From Loxodes magnus (Eukaryota > Ciliophora > Karyorelictea > Loxodida > Loxodidae), in the NCBI GenBank assembly GCA_946699065.1, contig CAMPDV010000442.1:1-64000 (forward strand): 64,000 nt of DNA, in the 5' to 3' direction. This document shows, in pieces, positions 11,823-22,713 of this stretch. Made by a program: the position numbers and the translations under genes. The notes beneath the pieces are model-generated. The model was not told where the DNA came from. It made no database searches and saw only the letters and a list, made by a program, of their open reading frames with translations. The first letter of the stretch is position 1, and each line of letters opens with the position of its first letter.

Positions 11823-12342
11823 TTTCTTTAAAACCGCCATAGTTGTTCGAAGGTGAACAACAAGGTCATCTTCATCAGAGGTTGGGGAAGTTAAGTACCC
11901 ATAATCGACTTTATGTCTTCCTCTGCTTTGGTTTGGCCTCGAGACATAAGATTCTTAGACCTTCGACGTTGGCTTGACTTGGTTTCGTTTATTTTTAATA
12001 CTGGAACGAAAAAGAAATAATATTGCGAGCTTCATCAGAGGTGGGAAATTTAAGTACCCATAATTGACACATATCGTCCTCTGCTTTGGTGATGCAATGA
12101 GACACAATTCTCCATGTCCTTGGACCTCCAGCAAGTATTAAAGATTACGAGTATTCCAAAATTATATCAGTATTGAACATTTTTATCAGTACTGAATAAT
12201 TATACCAGTATTGTACAAGATCTACCAGTATCTGATAATTTTATCAGTAACAAACATTCTTGTCAGTATGAAACATTTTTTTTAAAGAGCTGCGCACCAA
12301 TGAGAGTGCTACGCGCTCTATAATCAAATTTATTTATTTATA
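11823..12342 (+). mobile_element. SINE-like element, long form, unit 1
   Basis: A 520-bp member with intact ends: TTTCTTTAAAACCGCC at the left, the hairpin GTTGTTC-gaaggt-GAACAAC, two GGGGAAGTTAAGTACCC-type blocks, a run of TATCAGTA-like short repeats (about 12160-12270), the tRNA-like segment and a TTTATTTATTTATA tail. It is inserted directly after the ATT tract closing the preceding LINE. No coding sequence. The copy at 37695 is virtually identical because the whole unit is duplicated. Confidence 0.7.
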
Positions 12343-12359
12343 ACATATTTATTTTGAAT

Positions 12360-13560
12360 AGTAGGATAATCAATAAAATTTACAGAACTAATGAAGATTT
12401 AAAAAGGAATAGCTTTTATATTATTAAGGATTCTATCTCTTTACTTTTGAGGAAACTAAAGAAGTTAAGATAGAAATTTCAAAAGGAATAGCGATAGATT
12501 AAATAGTACGGAAAGTTTTAAGCATCTGGAAATATTTTCATGATTCTTGCTAGTTAGATTCTAAAGGAATGTCATTTAAACATATTATAACTCTGAGGCT
12601 TTTTAGGTCTTTTTACAATATACTATAAGAAATATCAATTTTCCTTAATCAGCAATAGGATCACTTTTTAAGAATAACTGATAAGAAGGATATTAATATA
12701 GAGATTAAGTAGTGAGTCTATCTGAATATTAAAAATAGATATTAATAATTAGGATTATAATATTAGCATTATTACTTTTATGAGATATGAAAGGTAAGAT
12801 ATAAATTTAATTCTAAAAGTAGCTACTTAGAGACTAAAAAGGATGTCACTGAAGGATTTTTATAGAATAATTAATGATTAAAGCAGTTCCTGTAAATTAC
12901 CTATCAGAAATAAAATAAATAGTAATGAATAGAAATAATTATTATATAAAAATTAAGAATCAGAAGCTATTACTTTCTCAAATATCTTTAAGATAGATAT
13001 TATTTAATTGAGAACCCACAATGCATCTGTGAAGAATTTGATCTGTTTGAGCATATTCAAACTGGCGATGTTATATAGAGATGCGAGAATGGATAATAGT
13101 AAAAATTGGATAATGCGATATTAGAAGATTAAAAACTTAGACCAAAACTTTATAAATTAATTTGCAAATACAAATTAGAATATATTGATATACAAATAGG
13201 AATTTTCCAAAGGATTTTGCTTTAAAGGATATTATAATTATTTTAATTGGAAAAATATGAATGATTTGAAAGTTCTGAAATTAAGGATAAAAAAATTAAA
13301 GATCCAAGAAGGATGAAGAGAATGAGGGAGAGAAAGAAAAGCAAGTGGAAGACTAGAAGGAATAATTAGATAATAAAGATGATTTAGCACATGAAGAGGA
13401 TAAAAATGAAAGCATGAAGAAGTGAAAAAATTTAAACAACTTTAAAGCATCTTTAAGTGAAGAAAGCAATTCCAAAAAAGAAAATATATCACAGAACTAT
13501 TTTAATTAAATTAAAATTAAAAAAAGAGAAAGAAAAAATTAAAGTTACAAAAATAGATGA
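12360..13560 (+). mobile_element. LINE ORF2 C-terminal fragment with acidic tail
   Basis: Plus-strand fragment. It includes RIINKIYRTNEDLKRN, then a cysteine segment NPQCICEEFDLFEHIQ (about 13015-13060) equivalent to NPHCICGELDKFQHI in the minus-strand LINE at 30.9 kb. An acidic/basic tail (KDEENEGEKEKQVEDQKEQ... ESMKKW) runs to about 13430. Several frames contribute, so it is decayed. It follows immediately on the tail of the SINE-like element. Confidence 0.6.
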
Positions 13561-15467
13561 GCATTTTTAAATTTAATTTATACTTATTTATATTTAAAAA
13601 AGCAAAAATATTAATTTTATAAATTTCTATTAATCATATAGAAATCCAATTTTTATTTTAGACTTAAAAATGAAACATTCCATATTTAACTAAAAACCAT
13701 GGCATTTAAAAATCCAATATCTAATTTGACTTCAAGTTTTAATGCTAATGATTAGGTTAGATATTAAATTTTACAAACTTTTTATTATATTATATTTCAT
13801 TATTAATTATCATTAAATATAAATTAATATTATCAAGATTTTTATAACTACTTATCATATAATTATATTTTTACCTAATTTTTCTTTTAACTTAGAAGTG
13901 AACACAAAAAATATTTTTAGTGTTTCAAATTTACTATTTCTAGTTTATTTTGTTCATATAAAATAGAAATTAAATCTAATTCTTCATATTTAAATAAAGC
14001 TTATATGAAGACTTTTTCCTCACGACACCTCTTTCTTAATCATAAAATTTTGTCATTTCTGTTATTAAAGAAACTTTTGCAATTTTTAGTGACTTTAACG
14101 AAATCTCAATTCTATTGATAATAGATAATTCTTTTCTATCTTTCATTGATTCAATCTAAAATTTACAAGATATTTCGTATCTTCAGTGAAAAATAAATAT
14201 GTTTTGAACCTACAAACTAAACTACAAAGATACTTTACTCTTAAAATTTTTATAAATACTTTTACATAATTTAAGTCGCTCAAAATTAATTAGTAAGTCA
14301 CTACTTAAATTTATTTTTTTCAATTTTTTAATTTCTAAATTTACATAAAATCAGTAATTACTCTTGACAAATAATTTAATTTTTCTTTCTTGTAATTCAC
14401 CATTTTCTTTTGATGTCCTAGAAGCTAGAATAATTAATTCTGTTCTAAAACTTTTAATTTTTTCAGAAATTGTTTTCCTATTTTCTATTCTGTTATTTTC
14501 TTTTCGTATATTAATTTCTCTAATGCGAATTAGTAAATAATAAAAGTAGACTCTAATATTCTTTCACTTTAATTATGTTCTAACTTAAATTATCTCTTTT
14601 ATATTTTTGACTACTCACTTTTTTAATTTATTGAGATGATATTTTATTTTTTATTAATCATAATTTAAATTTATAAGCTTTTTCCTTCCTCAAATAATAA
14701 ACTTTTTAACTTATAAGTTTAAATTATAGTTATGTATATTAATGAACTAACTGATATAAAAATAGTACATTTTTAAATATTCAAATAAATTTTGAACTTA
14801 AAAAAATAAATTTGAAAATAAGCTAGAAGATTTGATAAAATTTGTACTTAGACAAATAGAAAAAATTTTAAAGGATACTTAATCTTATAAAGGAATTTTA
14901 TTTATAATGTCTTTGTTTTTTCAATTTTTTTGAGTTATTTTTTTGAGTTATTTTAATGAATAATTTTACTATTAGATTATAAATATTTTTTAATTTACTT
15001 AATAAATATAAACATTAAAAATGTTTAATAATAAAAGATATTCCTAAATACAAAATCTTATCACTTACTGATTTCTTATTTTTAATAATTTTCTCTATTT
15101 ATGACTATAGTAGGTAGATATATTTTATATAATAATTAATAATATAATGCATATATATTTATTTTATAAATCAGATAAAAGATCTGAAACATTAACCTTT
15201 ATTTCTATATTCTTTGTTTATTTTTTAATTTAACTACATTATTTATATATGTTTCGTTAACTATTTATTCTAAAATTTTATGATTGCTTTTAAATAAATA
15301 AAATTAAAAAAGTAAAATTTCATTCAACTAACAGATAATCCTTATTTTTTTTAATTTAGATCCTCTTAAAATAAAATAGATAAAAAGATATTTTAATTAA
15401 TGTTATAATCTAAAAATATTAGAAGTAAAAAATGAGTTAAATCTTTAAAGGATTCTAAAAATAAAAA
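13561..15467. other. AT-rich, no clear gene (unit 1)
   Basis: No recognised family. A Lys/Leu/Ile-rich helical reading on the minus strand at about 14340-14560 (EKLIYEKKITEQKIGKQ) could be an eroded coiled coil, but composition alone could give it. A short direct repeat TTTTTTTGAGTTA lies near 14930. Confidence 0.4.
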
Positions 15468-16280
15468 ATGGCAGAAGGTCTCAGGAAGGGTTTTTTTCCA
15501 GCTCCATAGAAAAAGGAAAAAAAAACAGAGACTTCTAATTCTTCTCCTACCACGTCTTCTTTAATAATATAATAATTTTCTTAGGCTCTTTAACCCCCAA
15601 ATTTAGAAAAATAAAGATAATCTTAAATTGAACAAGAAATTAAATCAACAGAAACTGACTAAAGCAAGCGAGACTTTTTACTCCCATAGCCACGATCAAG
15701 CAACTACATGAAAAGTGGTAACTAAAAAATAATGTAGAAATAGAAAAATGATGAATAGCTAATAATAGAATAACTTATGAAATCTATCCGTAACCTATAA
15801 GAAGAAGTTTAAATATTAAAGAAAGAAAACCAAAAATTACTATAGAAAAGTTAAAACAATGAAGAAAGATTAATGAAACAGGAAATCGAAGTGAAACTTT
15901 TGGGAGAAAAAATAATTTAACCTTAAACTTTAGCTGAAAATAAAATGGAACTAGAATGCACAAAACCCTTAGAGATAACTCCTCCCAGAAGGATCGTCAA
16001 GCTGTGCTACCTGTGCAAATCAAAATTCCACACATACAAGAGATGCAAGATATATTTGGATAAACAGAGAAGAAACAGTGAAGAGATTTGGAGAGAACTT
16101 TCAAGAATTTATGTAGACAAGGATAGAAGAATATTTAGAAGGAGGCTTTTTCAAGGGAGTGCCAGAACTCCAAAAAAACTGGGAGTCCCGAACTTTTATT
16201 TTAAACCTCAAGGAACGCACTCTGGAGGTATGTATTGAAGGGGTTTAAAATCCCCGGAGATACGAACACTTTAATTTAGT
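15468..16280 (+). CDS. ORF1-like CCHC protein, unit 1
   Basis: ATG at 15468; MAEGLRKGFFPAPQKKE opens the protein with the signature shared by all ORF1-like genes here. A Gln/Ser/Thr-rich linker, a coiled coil (KSIRNLQEEVQILKKEN) and a CX2CX4HX4C knuckle, CYLCKSKFHTYKRC (about 15999-16040), follow, then SEEIWRELSRIYVD. The region needs TAR=Gln throughout; no internal TGA occurs before the knuckle. A C-terminal block (VPELQKNWESRTFILNL) matches the paralogue at 16563 but lies in a neighbouring frame, so the locus is either decayed or uses recoding. Likely role: RNA-binding ORF1 of a LINE; a gag-like origin cannot be excluded. Confidence 0.65.
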
Positions 16281-16562
16281 ATATTAAATAAATCTTTAAA
16301 GGATTCTTTAGTAATAATATTTATAGATAATCGTTAGTAAAGAGAAAGAAAGTCGCAAATTTTAAGATTCTTTATTAAATTTATGAAGAAAAAATTAATA
16401 TTAAAATTCAGTCCTAAAATGAATTACAATTTAAACATATTTAACTACAAGTTTCTATAAATTTTATATCTTTTTAAAATGCTAAATTTTTATATAAATT
16501 AAAGAACTATTTATAAAATTAATAATAATAATATACTTAATTAAAGTGTTTTTAGCTTTTAG

Positions 16563-17355
16563 GTATTTCAACCTCATTTCCACTGACATTCAGTGATCGC
16601 TCCTGGATACTTAAAATAAAAGTTCGGGTCATCCAGTTTTTTCGGAGTTCTGGAAATCGAATGGAAAATTCTTCTTCTATAAATTCTTCCTTCCATCGTC
16701 ACGTAAATTCTTGCTAGTTCTCTTCAGACTTCTTCGCTGTTTCTCTTCATCTTTTCCTTGTTTATCTTGCAACCCTTGAATCTATGGAATCTTGATTAGC
16801 ACAGGTAACATCTCTTGAGAATCCTTCTAATATTGGTTGGTTCTATTCGTCTATCGTCTATCGTCTTCTACTTCCATTTTTATTTCTTAGATTAGAGGCT
16901 CTATTCTTTTTTGTCCAAGTTGCTATACTTCGATTTCTTATTTGACTAATCTTTCTTCAGTATTTTAACTTCTTTCTAGTAATTTTTTGTTTTCTTATCT
17001 TAATATTTTACTTCTTCTTACAGAATACGTACAGATTTCAAAAGACTTTCAATTAGTAATTATTCTTCATTTGTCTGTTTTTGCGTCGTTTTTGATTCTC
17101 TTATTTCCTATAGTTACTTGGTCTCGGTTTAGGAAGAAAGTAAATATTTGATTATTAGTTTTATTCTGTTTATGTTTATTTAAGTTCTTATTTTATTTAA
17201 GGTTTTCTTAAATTTTCAACTATAGGAGGTTATTAAGATTAAGAAGATTATTATTTTATTAAAGAAGACGTGATGGATGAAGAATTAGAAGTCTCTGGTT
17301 TTTGCTCCTTTATCTATGGAGCTTGCAAAAAACCGTTCTTGAGACCTTCCGCCAT
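16563..17355 (-). pseudogene. Degenerate ORF1-like paralogue, tail-to-tail with its neighbour
   Basis: Minus strand, ATG at 17355. MAEGLKNGFLQAPQIKEQK and TSNSSSITSSLIK align with the N-terminus of 15468-16280, and the knuckle (CQSRFHRFKGC, first Cys region altered), EVWRELARIYV and FPELRKNWMTRTFILS align further on. Trp in EVWRE is TGA here and TGG in the neighbour. Coding signal is spread over more than one frame, so it is not intact. The two genes form an imperfect inverted repeat with about 0.3 kb between arms. Confidence 0.6.
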
Positions 17356-17359
17356 TTTT

Positions 17360-17930
17360 TGATTTTATTTATAAAATTAAATAAATATTTTGTTATATAT
17401 TAAAGAATTTAAAAACTTCTAAAATGTGTAAGACAATTACAAATAAACCTTTCTTTAAAAAAAGTTTAGCATTTAGAAAATTATAAATAAATATACAATT
17501 ACTAAAACATTTAAACTAAAAATTACATAAATATTCTTATTTTTAGCAAATTTTGGCTTTAAATTCTAAAATTAAAAGGCTATCTTAATTTAATAAATAG
17601 AGCAATAAAGATATCTAAAATTTAATAAATTCTAATAGAAAAGCATTTAAATTAAAAGAGATAATATTTATATGATATTAATGAATCTATTAAGTAAAAA
17701 AGAATTTCTAAAGTTTTATTATTATTAAATAATTAATTCTTATGCTACAGATTTATTTGATTTAGTTTAAACTAGCTAAAATGTAATAAACTGAAATATA
17801 ATATAAAATTAGTTGTTTAAGTTTAATAAATAAAATAGATTTAAAATACTTTGATTAATATATAGTTAAATATTCTAAAATGGATTCCTTGATTATGAAA
17901 GTTTTAAATTAGGCTTTTTAATAAATTGAA
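17360..17930. other. AT-rich, nothing recognised
   Basis: Non-coding, AT-rich, slightly diverged between units 1 and 2. Confidence 0.4.
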
Positions 17931-17940
17931 TATGATTTAG

Positions 17941-18420
17941 TGATAATTTTTGAATATTTAAAGTAAATTAGGATTATTTAATAAATGATAATTGAATTTG
18001 ATTAAAAAAGATTAAATGATTAGTTAGTATTTTGACTTAAAGTAGTTAATGAATAATAGACTAATGATTTAATGATTATATTGATTTTGAATAATAATGT
18101 TTATAGTTTTAAAATATTAGTAGTATAATCCCTTATAATGCTTTTATATTTTTGATGACTAATTTAAATTAATATTTTTTGATAAAATAATAATTTAATT
18201 AATTAATTTTATTATTTTTAAATTAAATATACTAATTATTTATTTATCAATTCATAGTCATTTAACATTATTTAAATAACATTTAACTATATCAACAGTA
18301 ACTATCAAAACTACTATTACTACTATCAAATATACTATTTACATATTTTTACTAACAAACCTAAATAACTCATTTCAAATTACTTCTTTAATAACTTATA
18401 TAATATCTATTTATTATTTA
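17941..18420. other. Sharp G-to-C strand-skew switch around an AT core
   Basis: 17941-18120 contains about 25 G and only 2 C on the plus strand. 18241-18420 contains about 32 C and 2 G, with no G at all from 18301 to 18420. The two arms flank an almost pure A/T core of about 120 bp (TTAATTAATTAATTTTATTA). The arms are compositional mirror images, not a strict palindrome. Unit 2 has the same structure at about 43800-44285. Skew switches of this kind occur at replication origins and at ancient inverted repeats; which applies is unknown. Confidence 0.6.
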
Positions 18421-18429
18421 ACATACAAA

Positions 18430-19325
18430 TATTACATTCTACTATTATAACAAAAACCAATTATAAGGTATTTGAGTTCTACTAAATCCAAAGGCATAGG
18501 TAGTTATTAGATAATTAAAAAGTAAATGATTAGCATTTACTTTATTCCTATTAATATCAAAGCTGTACTCTAATGATTTGTATTTCTTAAATAAGAAAGC
18601 CAGCAATAGTTTAAAGGGTACTTCTGAAATTAAAATTTAGAAATTTAAAATGTTTGCTTCAAAGTTTCCTCCTTAATAATCGTTACTTTAATTATTTGCA
18701 TACTATAATGTAACATACTATTGTTTCCTAAAATAGTATTTTAACATAAGAACAACATGTGTAAGAGAAAGATTTAGATTAGCAATCTATAAGTCATTAA
18801 ATATTGCACAAGTGTATTGAAATAATAGTTGATTTTTACCTTTCATTATAATATCAGCAATGCTAGCTCCAATTTAGTAAAAATAATTCTACTTAGTAAA
18901 AAGATAAAAATTACACCATTTAATCTTTATTCTCAAAATCAGAGCAAAGAAATAAATTTGAAGTAAGATAACTATTTATTAAAAATGCAGAGTTGTCAAG
19001 ATAATCGAAACCTTGCTTACTTATGAATATTTGCAAATAGATATTATAGTTGATGATTTCAAAGAGTTTAATAAGCATAGCAATATTTAGCTTAAAAAAA
19101 ATTATTATAAGAATCCCTTTAAAGAAATGAAGTCATATCAACAGCAAAATGATTTACTGATTTAATAAAAAATATATAAAACGTTTACTCTTTAATAATA
19201 TACGCTAAATACGATAGACATCTAATTTAAGAAACTATTTCAATCTAAAAACTAATTACTTATACATATAATTTTTAATATGAACTGAATCATCGATATA
19301 TCAAATTCAATTTAATAAACTTTGC
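18430..19325. other. AT-rich spacer, nothing recognised
   Basis: Near-identical to 44340-45200 in unit 2 for most of its length. No coding pattern, repeat or RNA signal seen. Its right end is the boundary at which the two units carry unrelated inserts. Confidence 0.4.
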
Positions 19326-19337
19326 TTAGAGGAAAAA

Positions 19338-20203
19338 ATGGTAGAAGGGTTCAAGAAAGGTTTTTATACCACCTCCTAAAAAGGGGAGAGAAAGTAAGAA
19401 CCCTCATCTTTAACTTTCACATCTTCTTCCTAGAAATAATCTTCTTCTCAAAACCTTCAAGAATAATAGACTCAACTAGGAACTTCCAGATCAACTTAAA
19501 AGATGGGACAAAAGCGCCAAAAGGCTACCCCGATGACATCAACTGAAGAGGAAGGACCTAGAAAGGTGCTGGAGATGCAAGAAGCAGCAGCCGTGCGAGA
19601 GTTTGCGATGCCACAGTTCCAGGAAGAACAGGCATAAATTTTAGTCGCATTCTCTGACCTGAAGGAGGAAGTAAAGAGGCTACGATTAGAGAATAGAGCT
19701 CTAAAAATCAAGTTACTGAGCTCAAGGAATGGAAAGAAAGCTTCTGGGAAGTCTACGATTGAGAGCAAAACACTTTCTTCAGGGAAATGGGATTGCCACA
19801 GCAGAGAACAACTGTGCTTGAAGAGAACAGCAAGTAGCAACAGTAGTAGGAATTTAAAGTTAGGACAATTCAAGATACAATGGACATAGAAGGAGCTACT
19901 AATTTACCGAGGAGTCCAGACAAGAAATGAATTAGGAATAAACCAAGATGCTTTGTATGCAAACAAACTGGGCATAAATATAGACAATGTTAGAAATTGA
20001 AATTAATTAAATAATAGTACTGGAATAGAAAATAATAAGAAAAATAATAGTACTAATATTAGGATAAGATTAGACGAGAATTCTGTAACTACTTTTATCT
20101 GTCAGGAGGTCAAATCTACAAACCGAAGTGGTACACAATCCAAGGCGACTGAAGAAAGAGTTCTGAAGGAAGCTGGTTCCAGCCAGGTTATCAAACTGGT
20201 CCA
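19338..20203 (+). CDS. ORF1-like CCHC protein, unit 1-specific insert
   Basis: ATG at 19338; MVEGFKKGFYTTSQKGER carries the shared N-terminal signature. A Ser/Gln-rich linker, a Lys/Glu-rich segment (LKEEVKRLRLENRALK, a leucine-spaced coiled coil) and a canonical knuckle CFVCKQTGHKYRQC (about 19957-20000) follow, then a Gln-rich stretch. It is markedly richer in G/C than its surroundings. Trp is written TGA in YDWEQ and KKWIRN. There is at least one apparent break in the coiled-coil region. Only unit 1 has it; unit 2 carries other DNA at this point. Probable retroelement ORF1. Confidence 0.65.
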
Positions 20204-21540
20204 ATATGAAAATATTTTAATTTAATTTCTTGATAAGATCTTTTAAATTTAAATAAGTGCTTAATCAAATCCTATTTATTAAACCACTTTAAATGTTTTT
20301 ATGTTTATGAATATTTAGCATCTTAAATTAAAAAATACTATATTGTATATTAAACCAAACATTTATTAAAGCAATCCTTAAATTATCAATTATCATTTAG
20401 TTGTCTAATCATTTAGAATCAAACAAAAATACCTCATTTTTAAGGTCATTTATGAAATTGTGTATTATTCGCTTTATCATCTTAGAAAAAGCTTTGCTTT
20501 TTATTATGCTATATATGTTTCTTTTTATATTGTACGAAATATTTCCCATATAGATATAATTATAATAGTTATTAAATTACACTTTGTATATTATTTTAAT
20601 TAATACAAAAAATTAAAGCTTTTAACCTTTTTTGATATAATGAAAACTATATTGATTTCTTAATTATTTACACTTTCATTTTGGTAATTCCTATTATTTA
20701 ATATTAGAATATCATTTTATTCTTATTTTAGATGCAAATATAAGATAATTTACAAGAAACTTAAGATTTTTATCATTTTCCATATATTCAAATTATTTAT
20801 ATACTTTACTACCAAATCTTTCTTAATCATAAATAGTCAATCCATTTTTTAAAAAACCTTTCAACTTTAATCAAATAGCTTCATTAGAAATTACAACATT
20901 AATAAATAAAATCTATTTTCTATATACATAGTAGATATATTCAACTTCCTAATCATCAGAAACCTAAACCTATTCCTTTTAATATTACCAAATTAGAACT
21001 AATTTTTAAGAGAAAAAATACTTAATATAGCCATTTTTTCTTAAAATCTTATTTTTCTCTTCTAAATTAACATCTTTTCGCAAACTAAAAACAGATAGTT
21101 AGTCTAAGCTCTTTTCTTTTACTCATCTTAAATTTTTAATATTTTTCTAATTATTATAATAAAGCAGAATATTTTTAAACTTGATTAATAAATTTTTATT
21201 TCTATATTTTATATAGTTAGGTTAGATATATTATTTAGATCCTTGTTTAATTACTTTTTTTAGATTCTTTGTAAATTGGCCTAAAATTTATTATTAAAGA
21301 TGTATTGTACCTCATTTTTTCTATTTGATTGATCATATTTTTATAAAGAGCTTTTTTAGTTCTTTTAGATTAGTTATTTTAAAAATTCGCATTATCTATT
21401 AAAAAGTTAGTTTTAAGCCCTCTTATAGAAAAAAATTTTTACTGATTTTGTTTCTTCCTAAAATTGTAATTTATTTTTTTGAATTTACTTCTTAAAAGTC
21501 ATTTAAAAAACTTTTCAAATTTTTTAAAATTCTATCTCTT
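20204..21540. other. AT-rich, no gene recognised (unit 1)
   Basis: Shared with 49265-50590; the first 0.85 kb is virtually identical and the rest progressively less so. No motif or coding pattern seen. Confidence 0.4.
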
Positions 21541-21544
21541 TAAG

Positions 21545-22270
21545 AAAAGGATTTATCCATCCCGAAAATCTTTTGTTGCGAATAACTCAGAGCGAAAAAA
21601 GGATAATATTTTCACGATTTCATGGTTTATTTAATTATATCTCCTTTTTTCTTGAGATACTTTTTATTTAAGTAAATTCTTATAACATTAAAAATTTTTA
21701 AAGCGAATTTTTTCATTTACTCGAAAAGAAGTTCAAATCAAAAATTTTATTTTTTCCAAATAATAAACAATAAATTATTTTATAATTTAAAAAATAATTT
21801 ACCTTATCAAAAATATATTTTTAAATAAAAAAAAAATGTTTGTTAAAAAATTTAAAATCAAAAAATTTTCCTAAAAACAAAAACATTTTTTTTATTTTTA
21901 CAAAATACCATTTCAACAAAAAAGATTTCCAAATTCTATTTCGAATATAAAGTTTTTTTGTTCCTATTTTTTTCTCAAAAATCTTTTATATTTGAAATTT
22001 TTCTTGAAAATTTATACAATTTTAAAATTTTTTATTCCGAAATAATTAAATTTATTCCGTGCCGAAAATATTTGGTAGTGTAAAACGCTGAGTAAAAAAA
22101 CAAATTTTTTATTTTCATGAAATTTAAGCTCTAAAATTGAAAGATAAATAAAAAATTTACCATCAGAAAAAAAATTCTAATTAGAAACGTAACATGTTGA
22201 ACATAAAAATTAAAATTTAATAATAATAATAAATAATAATAATTAATAATTAATAATAATAATAATAAAA
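21545..22270. repeat. Degenerate repeat block plus AAT microsatellite (unit 1)
   Basis: Two diverged copies of a block reading TTTATTCCGTCCCGAAAATC, then a TTTGGTAGTGTAAAACGCTG-like segment and AGCGAAAAAA (near 21550-21605 and 22045-22110). A/T homopolymer runs lie between them, and an AAT-type microsatellite follows at about 22205-22270. Unit 2 has at least four copies of parts of this block (50590-51540), so copy number differs between units. Confidence 0.6.
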
Positions 22271-22713
22271 AACAAAATTTAATTTAAAATAAAATACTTA
22301 ATTAAATTTTTTAATTAATAATCAAAATTATAAACTAACTTTTACCTTATAAATAATAACTACTTCACAAAAAAAATGATAATTTATACTCAACTTGAAA
22401 TTTTTACAAAATCTAAAAATTAATCTATAAAATTTTATAGCATAAAATTAAACTTAAATTTATTATACGTCTTCATTTAACAAAATTATTCATTCAATAT
22501 TTTTAAATATTACCCACTTTAAATAACAGACCTCACTAATTTCAACCTTTTTTTAAACCAAGAATATTTAAGAATATAACAAATTTTAAATAAATATAAA
22601 GCAAACACTTCATAAAATTACAAACATTATTAACATTAAACATTCATTTAAATACATTACCAATATCTTATATCTTTAATCGTAAAATTTAATTAAGTCA
22701 AATGGCAAGTTAT

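Noticed and set aside
11870-11930. Possible 5S rRNA relationship of the GAAGTTAAGTACCC block
   Set aside because: Resembles 5S box A over about ten bases only; no further 5S structure fits.
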